The notes beneath the pieces were generated by a model, which saw only the letters and a list, made by a program, of their open reading frames with translations, was not told the DNA's origin and searched no databases. A stretch of DNA of 64,000 nt, taken from the NCBI GenBank assembly GCA_021851785.1, contig JAJZBV010000003.1, forward strand, positions 86,375 to 150,374, read 5' to 3'. This DNA comes from Pseudomonadota bacterium (GTDB taxonomy: Bacteria; Pseudomonadota; Alphaproteobacteria; Acetobacterales; Acetobacteraceae). The translations under genes were made by a program, and so were the position numbers. Shown piece after piece: positions 32,578 through 40,518 of the stretch (position 1 is the first letter of the stretch; each line of letters opens with the position of its first letter).

Positions 32578-34256
32578 GCCGTCTCTCCGGGCGCCGGCGC
32601 GGCGCCGGCGAGTTCACGCGCCAGCGCGCGGAGCACGTTCTTCTGGATCTTGCCGCTCGGCGTTTTCGGCAGCGCCTCGGTGATTTCGAGCCGCTCCGGC
32701 CAGTAATTGCGCGCGAGCCCCTCCGCGCGGAGGAAGGCGGTGAGGGTCGCGAGGGTCATGGTTTCGCCCTCGCGCAGCCGCAGAAACACGCAGGCCCGCT
32801 CGCCGAGCCGCGCATCCGGCATGGCGACGATCGCGGCCTCCAGCACCGCGGGATGCCGATAGATCAGCCCCTCGACCTCGACCACCGGGATATTCTCGCC
32901 GCCGCGGATGATGACATCCTTGAGCCGGCCGGTGATGCGGACATAGCCATCGGCGTCGATGCGGGCGAGATCGCCGGTCTCGAACCAGCCCGCCGCGTCC
33001 ATCGCGTACCATTCCGGGCGCTTGAGATAGCCGAGGAAATTGGTCGCGCCGCGGGTTTGCAGCCGCCCTTCCTGGTTGGGCGCGAGCGGGGTGTCGGCGG
33101 CGTCGAGGGTGCGGATTTCCATGCCGCGGATCGGGCAGCCATCGGTTGCGAAGGTTTTTTCCGGCGGATCGCCAGGGCGTGTCGTGGTGACGGCGCCGTT
33201 TTCCGTCATCCCCCAGGCGGAAATGATGGTGGCGCCGAGAACCTCGCCGGCGCGGCGCACCAACTGGCGCGGGATCGGCGCGCCGGCCGAGAGAAAGATG
33301 CGAAGACTGCGCACCTCGTCCTGACGCGCGGCGGCTTCCTCGGTCAGATCGGCGAGGAATGGCGTTGCCGCCATGGTGAAGGTGACGCCCTCGGCGGCGA
33401 TCAGATCCACCGCCCGCGCCGGGTTCCAGATGTCTTGCAGAACGAGGGTCGCGCCGAGATGGATCGGCATCATGATGCCATAGGTGAAGCCGGTCTGATG
33501 CGCGATCGGCGAGGACATCAAAATCACGTCGTCGGCGCCGAGACCAAAGCGTTCGGCATAGGGGATCAGCGCCGCATACAGCGTGTTGGCGCTGTGCATC
33601 ACGCCTTTCGGCTCGCCGGTGGTGCCGGAGGTGTAGAGGAGCTGGATCACGTCATCCGGCGCCGGACGGCGCGCGTCAAAAAGCGGCGCGGCCTCGGCCT
33701 CATCCTCGGCGCCATCCCGCCAGAGGGCCTCGAAACTGGCCGCGCCCTCGCCGCCGATGACGAGAACATGCGACAGCGCCGGCAGTTCCGGGCGCAGCGC
33801 CGCCGCCATCGCGGCGAAATCGAAGCCGCGGAACCGGCACGGGACGACGAGCAGTTTCGATTCCGCGAGCCCGAGCATGAAGCGCAGCTCGCGCTCGCGA
33901 AAAATCGGCATCAAGGGATTGCTGATCGCGCCGATGCGGAGAGCGGCGAGATGGAGGGCAATGAACTCCCACCAATTCGGCGACTGGTAGGAGACGATGT
34001 CGCCGCGCCCGATGCCGAGGCGATGGAGGCCGAGCGCGATCCGCCGCACCCGCGCCGCGAGCCCGGCATAGGTGAGGGCGGTCCGCTCCCCGGTCAGGCT
34101 GCTGGTGCCGATCACCGCGAGGCGGGACGGCGCCACCCGCGCCCAATGATCGAGATCGTCGAGCAGGAGCCGGTCGGGCCAGAGACCGGCGTCACGCATG
34201 GCGCGGCGCCGGGCTTGCGGCGGAATGGGCGCGACCGGCGCGCTCACGCCCGACAC
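32574..34256 (-). CDS. AMP-dependent acyl-CoA synthetase, with a disturbed start region
   Basis: 560 residues of the ANL superfamily, resembling cyclohexanecarboxylate/medium-chain acyl-CoA ligases. LLYTSGTTGEPKGVMHS is the P-loop, SAWGMTENGAVTTTRPGD the A5 region, WFETGDLARIDADGYVRITGRLKDVIIRGGENI the A7-A8 hinge and LPKTPSGKIQKN the catalytic Lys. It would activate a carboxylic acid for the coupled acyl-CoA dehydrogenase. The available starts are GTGs at 34256 and 34247 without ribosome-binding sites. An ATG at 34300 with GGGAGGGG before it is out of frame because of a 20-base tandem duplication; removing one copy would restore the frame. The true N-terminus is therefore open. Confidence 0.88.
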   Translation of the reverse strand: MSGVSAPVAPIPPQARRRAMRDAGLWPDRLLLDDLDHWARVAPSRLAVIGTSSLTGERTALTYAGLAARVRRIALGLHRLGIGRGDIVSYQSPNWWEFIALHLAALRIGAISNPLMPIFRERELRFMLGLAESKLLVVPCRFRGFDFAAMAAALRPELPALSHVLVIGGEGAASFEALWRDGAEDEAEAAPLFDARRPAPDDVIQLLYTSGTTGEPKGVMHSANTLYAALIPYAERFGLGADDVILMSSPIAHQTGFTYGIMMPIHLGATLVLQDIWNPARAVDLIAAEGVTFTMAATPFLADLTEEAAARQDEVRSLRIFLSAGAPIPRQLVRRAGEVLGATIISAWGMTENGAVTTTRPGDPPEKTFATDGCPIRGMEIRTLDAADTPLAPNQEGRLQTRGATNFLGYLKRPEWYAMDAAGWFETGDLARIDADGYVRITGRLKDVIIRGGENIPVVEVEGLIYRHPAVLEAAIVAMPDARLGERACVFLRLREGETMTLATLTAFLRAEGLARNYWPERLEITEALPKTPSGKIQKNVLRALARELAGAAPAPGETA

Positions 34257-34274
34257 CGCGCACTCACGCCCGAC
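34243..34274 (-). repeat. 20-base tandem duplication at the start of the acyl-CoA ligase gene
   Basis: On the minus strand the 12-base core GTCGGGCGTGAG occurs at 34274-34263 and again at 34254-34243, in a 20-base period. The length is not a multiple of three, so it shifts the frame between the well-placed ATG at 34300 and the ligase body. Confidence 0.8.
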
Positions 34275-34448
34275 GCCGGGCGCATCTGGGCGTCTGCCAT
34301 CCTCCCCTCCCGCCGTGCCGTCCCTCGAATGAAGGTCCGTTCACCGCCGCCGATGCTGCGCTGCCGCCGCCGCGAAGTCCATGGGTTTCGTGCCGCCCGC
34401 CATGGGGGCGCGGTTTGCGGCGGGGGAAAAACCTTCTAGAAGCGGGCG

Positions 34449-35849
34449 ATGACCGTCCGCACCCGTTTCGCGCCCAGCCCGACCGGACTTTTGCATATCG
34501 GCGGCGCCCGCACCGCGCTGTTCAACTATCTCTTCAGCCGCCATCACGGCGGGCAGTTCCTGCTCCGCATCGAGGACACCGACCGCGCCCGCAGCACCGA
34601 GCAGGCGGTGCAGGTGATCCTCGAAGGCCTCGCCTGGCTCGGCCTCGATCCCGACGAGACGCCGCTGTTCCAATCGACCCGCGCCGCCCGCCACGCCGAG
34701 ATCGCCCATGCTTTGCTCGCCGCCGGGCGCGCCTATCGCTGCTATTGCACCGCCGAGGAATTGCGCGAGATGCGCGAGCGGGCCCTGAAGGAGGGCCGCC
34801 CGCCGCGCTATGACGGGCGCTGGCGCGACCGCGACCCGGCCGAGGCGCCGCCGGGCGTCGCGCCGGCGATCCGCCTCAAGGCGCCGCGCGCGGGCGAGAC
34901 CGTGGTCGAGGATCTGGTGCAGGGGCCGGTCCGGGTCGCCAATGCCGAACTCGACGACATGATCATCCTGAGGAGCGACGGCACGCCCACCTATCTCCAT
35001 GCCGTCGTCGTCGATGACCACGACATGGCGATCACCCATGTCATCCGTGGCGACGACCATCTCACCAACACCTTCCGCCAGGTGCAGGTCTATCAGGCGA
35101 TGGGCTGGGAGATGCCGCGTTTCGCCCATATCCCGCTGATCCACGGCGCCGACGGGGCCAAGCTTTCCAAGCGTCACGGCGCGGTCAGCGTGCTCGAATT
35201 CCGCGCGCAGGGGTTTCTGCCGGAGGCGCTCTGCAATTATCTTCTCCGTCTCGGCTGGGGCCATGGCGATGCCGAGATCCTCTCACGCGAGGACGCCATC
35301 CGCCTCTTCGATCTCGACGGGGTCGGGCGTGCCGCGGCGCGCATGGATTACGCCAAGCTCACCCATCTCAACGCGGTCTGGCTGCGCGCCGCCGATGACG
35401 CGCGGCTGACCGAGGACGTGATGGCGCGGCTGGCCTCCGAATCCGGTCTGGTTCTCGATGACGCGGCGCGGGCCCGGATCCTGGCGCTCATGCCGCCGCT
35501 CAAGGAACGCGCCCGCACCCTCGTCGATCTCGCCGAGAGCGCCGCCTTCCTCGCCCGCCAGCCGCCGCTGCCGATGAGCGAGAAGGCCCGCGCCCTGCTC
35601 GATGCCCCCGGCGCGCGGGCGCTGCTCGGCGAGTTGGCGCGGGCGCTCGATGCCACCGCGTTCACGCCGGAAGCGCTCCATGAGGCGCTCCGCGCCTTCG
35701 CCGAGGCGCGGGAGAAAAAACTCGGCGAGGTCGCGCAGCCGCTCCGCGCCGCCCTCACCGGGGCCGTGACCAGCCCGCCGATCGATGCGACGCTTGCCGC
35801 CCTCGGGCGCGCGGCGGCGCTGGCCCGCATCGAAGCCGCCGCCGGGTGA
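34449..35849 (+). CDS. gltX: Glutamate-tRNA ligase GltX
   Basis: 466 residues, class I aminoacyl-tRNA synthetase. [30 protein letters not shown] holds the HIGH-type signature (HIGG) and [13 protein letters not shown] the KMSKS-type loop. [10 protein letters not shown] is the glutamate-binding region. The C-terminal helical anticodon-binding domain is complete. In alphaproteobacteria without GlnRS the enzyme may also charge tRNA-Gln, which is then amidated; this cannot be judged here, although tRNA-Gln is in the window. The ATG at 34449 lacks a strong Shine-Dalgarno but starts the family N-terminus directly. Confidence 0.96.
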   Translation: MTVRTRFAPSPTGLLHIGGARTALFNYLFSRHHGGQFLLRIEDTDRARSTEQAVQVILEGLAWLGLDPDETPLFQSTRAARHAEIAHALLAAGRAYRCYCTAEELREMRERALKEGRPPRYDGRWRDRDPAEAPPGVAPAIRLKAPRAGETVVEDLVQGPVRVANAELDDMIILRSDGTPTYLHAVVVDDHDMAITHVIRGDDHLTNTFRQVQVYQAMGWEMPRFAHIPLIHGADGAKLSKRHGAVSVLEFRAQGFLPEALCNYLLRLGWGHGDAEILSREDAIRLFDLDGVGRAAARMDYAKLTHLNAVWLRAADDARLTEDVMARLASESGLVLDDAARARILALMPPLKERARTLVDLAESAAFLARQPPLPMSEKARALLDAPGARALLGELARALDATAFTPEALHEALRAFAEAREKKLGEVAQPLRAALTGAVTSPPIDATLAALGRAAALARIEAAAG

Positions 35850-35930
35850 GGGGGGTTGCCTCCGGCGGGGCCATTTCCACCGTCTGGGCATTGCGGCTAT
35901 GATCGGCCATCCGGTTCGAGAGAGGACATC

Positions 35931-36479
35931 ATGGTGACGCGCCTTCGGAAGCTTTCACCGCCCGGCTTGCTCGCCACCTGCGCCGCCGTGCTCGCTCTGG
36001 CCGGCTGCCAGATGCCGCCGCCGCGGCAGGGGCCGGGGACGCCGATCGTCCATCTCGGCCTCATGCCCACCGACCCGGCGCCCTGCCTTGGTCCGGTGCG
36101 CAGCGTCAGCAACGCGCCGGTTCTGCGCGATGCCAGGCTCGCGGCGAGCAATGGCGAGGCCAAGCTCACCGGCTGCATTCTCAATCCCGGCCCGCTCGAT
36201 TATCGCGCCATCATCGTCGAGATCAGCTTCTTCGACAGCGAGGGCCATCTTCTGAGTTCGCTGACCCGCGACAGCGTCGATCTCCCGGCCTATGCCGCGA
36301 TCCCCGCCAAGCCCGCCGGGGCGCCGCGCTGGCTGATCCCGATCGATGTCGAGGCCGATCCCAACGCCGTCCAGGCCGAGGTGGTGGTGCATGCCCTGGT
36401 CTGCGCCGGGATTGGCGTGCGCGGCTGCACCGAGGAGCACGATACCGCCGTCGTCGCGGTCTCGGCGGCCAAGACCTGA
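35931..36479 (+). CDS. Lipoprotein of unknown function
   Basis: 182 residues. The N-terminus is a lipoprotein signal: two Arg, a hydrophobic run [13 protein letters not shown] and Cys in the lipobox LALAGC, followed by [10 protein letters not shown]. The rest contains [19 protein letters not shown] and a beta-sandwich-like stretch [21 protein letters not shown], with a C-terminal pair of cysteines ([13 protein letters not shown]). No known family was recognised. GAGAGGACATC precedes the ATG. It lies between gltX and pyrB with 8 bases before the pyrB start, so it may be co-transcribed with pyrimidine genes. Confidence 0.8.
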   Translation: MVTRLRKLSPPGLLATCAAVLALAGCQMPPPRQGPGTPIVHLGLMPTDPAPCLGPVRSVSNAPVLRDARLAASNGEAKLTGCILNPGPLDYRAIIVEISFFDSEGHLLSSLTRDSVDLPAYAAIPAKPAGAPRWLIPIDVEADPNAVQAEVVVHALVCAGIGVRGCTEEHDTAVVAVSAAKT

Positions 36480-36487
36480 CCGCCTCC

Positions 36488-37429
36488 TTGGGCGAGCTTC
36501 CGCGCCATCTGCTGACGATCGAGGGGCTGGCGCCGCCGGCGATCGCGCATCTCCTCGATCTCGCCGAGAGCTACGTGCTGCTCAACCGCTCCGGCCGCAC
36601 CGAGCGCGACATGCTGCGCGGGCGGACGCTGATCAACCTGTTCTTCGAGGACAGCACCCGGACGCGCACCAGTTTCGAACTGGCGGGGAAGCGTCTCGGC
36701 GCCGATGTCATCAACATGTCGGTCGCGGCGTCCTCGGTGAACAAGGGCGAGACGCTGCTCGATACCGCGGCGACGCTGAACGCCATGCAATGCGACCTCC
36801 TGGTGGTCCGCCACGCTCAGTCCGGGGCGCCTAATCTTCTCGCCCAGAAGGTGGACGCGGCGGTGATCAATGCCGGTGACGGCACCCATGAGCACCCGAC
36901 CCAGGCGCTGCTCGATGCCCTCACCATCCGTCGCCACAAGGGAAGGCTCGCCGGCTTGGTGGTGGCGATTTGCGGCGATGTCGCGCATTCGCGGGTGGCG
37001 CGCTCGAATATCCATCTGCTGGTCACCCTTGGCGCGCGCGTGCGGGTCGTCGGCCCGCCGACGCTGATCCCGGCCGCGATCGAGGGGCTCGGCGTTGCGG
37101 TGTTTCATGACATGAAAGCCGGGCTGGCTTCGGCCGATGTGGTGATGATGCTCCGACTCCAGAAAGAGCGCATGGCGCGCGGCCTGGTGCCGAGTGCCCG
37201 CGAATATTTCCGCTTCTTCGGGCTCGATTCCGAGAAATTCGCCGAAGCCAAGCCCGATGCCCTGGTGATGCATCCCGGGCCGATGAACCGCGGCGTCGAG
37301 ATCGATAGCCGGCTCGCCGACGATCCCGCCCACAGCGTCATCCGCGAGCAGGTGGAGATGGGGGTCGCGGTGCGCATGGCGGTGCTCGATACGCTCGCCC
37401 GCGCCAGGGCCTGGCCGCGCCATGTCTGA
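36488..37429 (+). CDS. pyrB: Aspartate carbamoyltransferase catalytic subunit PyrB
   Basis: 313 residues. [20 protein letters not shown] is the carbamoyl-phosphate site (STRTRTS), and [13 protein letters not shown] and [13 protein letters not shown] are further family blocks. It makes carbamoyl-aspartate in pyrimidine synthesis. No regulatory PyrI gene is near; the overlapping pyrC' suggests the PyrB-PyrC' dodecamer type. The start appears to be a TTG at 36488 with no clear ribosome-binding site, 8 bases after the lipoprotein stop; coupled translation is likely. The 3' end overlaps pyrC' by 8 bases. Confidence 0.94.
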   Translation: MGELPRHLLTIEGLAPPAIAHLLDLAESYVLLNRSGRTERDMLRGRTLINLFFEDSTRTRTSFELAGKRLGADVINMSVAASSVNKGETLLDTAATLNAMQCDLLVVRHAQSGAPNLLAQKVDAAVINAGDGTHEHPTQALLDALTIRRHKGRLAGLVVAICGDVAHSRVARSNIHLLVTLGARVRVVGPPTLIPAAIEGLGVAVFHDMKAGLASADVVMMLRLQKERMARGLVPSAREYFRFFGLDSEKFAEAKPDALVMHPGPMNRGVEIDSRLADDPAHSVIREQVEMGVAVRMAVLDTLARARAWPRHV

Positions 37430-37445
37430 GAACATGTCCGAGAAC
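37422..37445 (+). repeat. 12-base tandem duplication of the pyrC' start codon region
   Basis: ATGTCTGAGAAC (37422-37433) is followed by ATGTCCGAGAAC (37434-37445), one mismatch. The protein therefore begins Met-Ser-Glu-Asn twice and both ATGs are usable starts in the same frame. Confidence 0.85.
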
Positions 37446-38735
37446 ACGCGCTCAGGGCCGCTGCCCGATCTTCTGTTCCGCAATGTCCGCCTGATCGACC
37501 CGGCGAGCGGGCGCGATGGCGCCGGCGAGCTTCTGGTGCGCAATGGCTGCATCGCCGATATCGCCGAGCGGATCGAGGCGCCGGAGGGGGCGGCGGTGAT
37601 CGCTGGCGGCGGCGCGGTTCTTTGCCCCGGCCTCGTCGACATGCGCGCCGCCCTCGGCGAGCCCGGCTTCGAATATCGCGAAACCATTGCCTCCGCCGCC
37701 GCCGCGGCTTCGGCCGGCGGCATCACCACCCTCGCCGCCCTCCCCGACAGCCAGCCCGCGATCGACGATCCGGCGCTGGTCCATTTTCTCCGCGCCCGCG
37801 GCGCCGCGACCGGGCGCCTCACCATTCTTCCCTATGGCGCGGTGACGCGCGGCTGCCGTGGCGAGGAATTGGCCGAACTCGGTCTCCTGCGCGAGGCCGG
37901 GGCGGTTGCTTTCAGCGATGGCGCGCGCGCCATCCACCCGGCGCGGCTGATGCGCCTTGCGCTCTCCTATGCGCGTGGCTTCGGCGCCCGCATCGTCCAG
38001 CATCCCGAGGAGCCGTCGCTCGCCGCCGGCGGCGCCGCGACCGAGGGCGAACTCGCGACCCGGCTCGGCCTCCCCGGTATTCCCGCCTGTGCCGAGGCGA
38101 TCCTGGTCGCGCGCGATCTCCGCCTCGCCGAGCTGACCGGCGGGATGGTGCATTTCTCGCGGCTTTCGACCGCCGAGGCGCTGGCCCTGGTGCGCGCGGC
38201 GAAGGCGCGCGGGATCGCCGTCACCTGCGATACCGCGCCGCCCTATTTCGCTTTGAACGAACTCGCGATCGGGGATTTCCGCAGCTACGCCAAGCTCTCG
38301 CCACCGCTCCGCGCCGAGGCCGACCGCGCCGCCGTCGCCGAAGCCCTGGCCGATGGCACCCTCGACGCCGTGGTCTCCGATCACCAGCCGCGCGACGCCG
38401 ATGACAAGCGTCTGCCCTTCGCCGAGGCGGCGCCCGGCGGGGCGGGGCTCGCGACGCTGCTCGCGGTGACGCTCGCCGAATATCACGGCCGGCGCCTCAC
38501 CCTGTCGCGGGTCATCGAATTGCTCACCATCGCCCCCGCGCGGCTGCTGGGGGTCGAGGCCGGGCGGCTCGCCAAGGGGCTGCCGGCCGATCTCTGCCTG
38601 TTTGCGCCCGAGCGCGCCTGGCGCGTCGCCGCCGGCGCCCTGCCCGGCAAGGCCCAGAACACCCCGTTCGACGGTCGCGCGCTGGAGGGGCGGGTGCTCG
38701 GCACCTGGAAAGCCGGGCGGCGCGTGTTCGGATGA
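37422..38735 (+). CDS. Dihydroorotase-like protein PyrC' (probably without catalytic activity)
   Basis: 437 residues of the amidohydrolase fold. At the position of the metal-binding HxH (normally DxHxHxREP) it reads [14 protein letters not shown], so both histidines are absent. Another usual metal His region reads [12 protein letters not shown], while [11 protein letters not shown] keeps the late Asp-His. Such proteins are known as non-catalytic PyrC' partners needed for PyrB assembly, and the 8-base overlap with pyrB supports this. A genuine dihydroorotase would have to be encoded elsewhere. The first four codons (MSEN) are duplicated as a 12-base tandem repeat. The stop overlaps plsY as ATGA. 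Confidence 0.88.
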   Translation: MSENMSENTRSGPLPDLLFRNVRLIDPASGRDGAGELLVRNGCIADIAERIEAPEGAAVIAGGGAVLCPGLVDMRAALGEPGFEYRETIASAAAAASAGGITTLAALPDSQPAIDDPALVHFLRARGAATGRLTILPYGAVTRGCRGEELAELGLLREAGAVAFSDGARAIHPARLMRLALSYARGFGARIVQHPEEPSLAAGGAATEGELATRLGLPGIPACAEAILVARDLRLAELTGGMVHFSRLSTAEALALVRAAKARGIAVTCDTAPPYFALNELAIGDFRSYAKLSPPLRAEADRAAVAEALADGTLDAVVSDHQPRDADDKRLPFAEAAPGGAGLATLLAVTLAEYHGRRLTLSRVIELLTIAPARLLGVEAGRLAKGLPADLCLFAPERAWRVAAGALPGKAQNTPFDGRALEGRVLGTWKAGRRVFG

Positions 38736-39334
38736 GCGCGGCGATGGGGGCCGCTTGCTTCGCGCTCGGCTATCTCCTCGGCGCGATTCCCTTCGGGTTG
38801 CTGCTGACCCGGCTCGCGGGAATCGGCGATATCCGCGCCATCGGCTCGGGCAATATCGGCGCGACCAATGTGCTCCGCACCGGCCGGCGCGGCTTGGCTG
38901 CGGCGACGCTGCTGCTGGATGCCGCCAAGGGCGCGGCGGCGGTGCTGCTCGCGCGCTTGTGGCTCGCGCCCGGCCTGCCCGCCTTCCTGTGGCTCGCCGC
39001 GCTCGGCGCGGTGATCGGCCATGTCTTTCCGCTCTGGCTCGGCTTTCGCGGCGGCAAGGGGGTGGCGACGGCGCTCGGCGTGCTGCTCGCCGCGGTCTGG
39101 CCGGCGGGGGTGCTCGCCTGTGTGATCTGGCTGCTCGCCGCCGTGATCGGCCGCCGTTCCTCGCTCGCCGCCCTGATCGCCTTGGCCGCGAGTCCGTTCC
39201 TCACCTTCGCCTTCGCCGGCGCTGGCGCCGTGGCGCCGAGCCTGGCCATCGCCGCCCTGATCTTCTGGCGCCACCGCGCCAATATCGCCCGCCTCCTCGC
39301 CGGCACCGAGCCGCGCATCGGCGCGCAGACATGA
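38732..39334 (+). CDS. plsY: Glycerol-3-phosphate acyltransferase PlsY
   Basis: 200 residues, five predicted membrane segments. The three PlsY motifs are visible: [13 protein letters not shown] and [20 protein letters not shown] (motif 1), [18 protein letters not shown] (motif 2) and [17 protein letters not shown] (motif 3). It acylates glycerol-3-phosphate from acyl-phosphate in the inner membrane, the first step of phospholipid synthesis. The ATG overlaps the pyrC' stop. The stop/start junction with dprA has been tandemly duplicated (17 bases). Confidence 0.95.
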   Translation: MSAAMGAACFALGYLLGAIPFGLLLTRLAGIGDIRAIGSGNIGATNVLRTGRRGLAAATLLLDAAKGAAAVLLARLWLAPGLPAFLWLAALGAVIGHVFPLWLGFRGGKGVATALGVLLAAVWPAGVLACVIWLLAAVIGRRSSLAALIALAASPFLTFAFAGAGAVAPSLAIAALIFWRHRANIARLLAGTEPRIGAQT

Positions 39335-39350
39335 TCGGCGCGCGAATATG
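39317..39350 (+). repeat. 17-base tandem duplication of the plsY-stop/dprA-start junction
   Basis: ATCGGCGCGCAGACATG (39317-39333) is followed by ATCGGCGCGCGAATATG (39334-39350). Each copy ends in ATGA: the first supplies the plsY stop, the second the dprA start. An original ATGA overlap seems to have been copied, separating the two genes by 13 bases. Confidence 0.8.
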
Positions 39351-40487
39351 ACGCCTCCGGACGCGCTGGAGCGGCTGCGGCTTGCGCGGAGCGAGGGCGT
39401 CGGGCCGATCGCCTATCGCCGGCTGATCCGCCGCTATGGCAGCGCGAGCGCGGCACTCGATGCCTTGCCTCGGCTGGCGCGTGCCGGGGGGCGGGGGGCG
39501 GCGCCGCGCGTGCCCTCCGCCCGGGCGGTTGCGCGCGAGATCGAGGCGGTCGCGGCGCGCGGCGCGCGGCATTTGTTTCTCGACACCGAAGACTATCCGC
39601 CGCTGCTCGCCTTGCTCGAGGATGCGCCGCCGGTGCTCGCCTTCGCGGGCGACCCCGATCTGTTCGCGCGCCCCGCCGTCGCCATCGTGGGCGCGCGCAA
39701 TGCCTCCCTCAATGGCCGCCGGATCGCCGCCGAACTCGCGGAGGCGCTGGCCGGCGCCGGCTATGTCGTGGTCTCCGGTCTCGCGCGCGGGATCGATGCC
39801 GCGGCGCATGAGGGGGCGCTCCGCGCCGGCACCACCCTCGCCGCCATCGCCGGCGGCCTCGACCGCCCCTATCCCCCCGAGAACGCGGCGCTTCAGGCGC
39901 GTATCAGTGCCGCCGGCGGCGTCTTCGCCGAGGCGCCGCTCGGCACCGCGCCGCAGGCGAGGCATTTCCCGCGCCGCAACCGCATCATCGCCGGGCTCGC
40001 GCTCGGCTGCGTCGTCGTGGAGGCGGCGATGCGCTCGGGCAGTCTGATCACCGCGCGGCTCGCCATCGAGGCCGGGCGGGAGATTTTCGCCACCCCCGGC
40101 TCGCCGCGCGACCCGCGTTGCCAGGGAAGCAACCACCTGATCCGCCAGGGCGCGCATCTGACCGAGACCCTGGCCGATATCCTCGACCATCTCCCGCCGA
40201 GCCCAGGCGCTGGCCGGGCTGGCCGCTGGGACGAGGCTCCGGCCTCGATCGCTGCGTTTCCGGAGGCGCCCGACGCCGATCCCGAGCTGGCGGCGGACGA
40301 TCAGGGGCGCGCTTCCATCCTCGCGCTACTCGGCCCTGCGCCGATCGCGGTTGACGATCTCCTCCGCTATTGTCAGTTGTCGCCTGCCGTTGTCATGGCG
40401 GCGCTGTTGGAGCTGGAAATCGCCGGGCGGGTGGAGACACTCCCCGGCAACCGTGTCGCGCTGATCGCCGGGCCGGCGGAGCCTTGA
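39348..40487 (+). CDS. dprA: DNA-processing protein DprA
   Basis: 379 residues. The N-terminal SAM-like part (RLARSEGVGPIAYRRLIRRYG) is followed by the Rossmann-like core with VAIVGARNASLNGRRIAAELAEAL, VVSGLARGIDAAAHEGAL, AGGLDRPYPPEN and PRRNRIIAGLA. The C-terminal winged-helix (DLLRYCQLSPAVVMAALLELEIAGRVE) is present. It loads RecA on incoming single-stranded DNA during transformation. Located between plsY and topA in the order usual for alphaproteobacteria. Confidence 0.95.
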   Translation: MTPPDALERLRLARSEGVGPIAYRRLIRRYGSASAALDALPRLARAGGRGAAPRVPSARAVAREIEAVAARGARHLFLDTEDYPPLLALLEDAPPVLAFAGDPDLFARPAVAIVGARNASLNGRRIAAELAEALAGAGYVVVSGLARGIDAAAHEGALRAGTTLAAIAGGLDRPYPPENAALQARISAAGGVFAEAPLGTAPQARHFPRRNRIIAGLALGCVVVEAAMRSGSLITARLAIEAGREIFATPGSPRDPRCQGSNHLIRQGAHLTETLADILDHLPPSPGAGRAGRWDEAPASIAAFPEAPDADPELAADDQGRASILALLGPAPIAVDDLLRYCQLSPAVVMAALLELEIAGRVETLPGNRVALIAGPAEP

Positions 40488-40518
40488 TCCCGCGCCCGCC
40501 CCACTGAGTTGGAAATAC

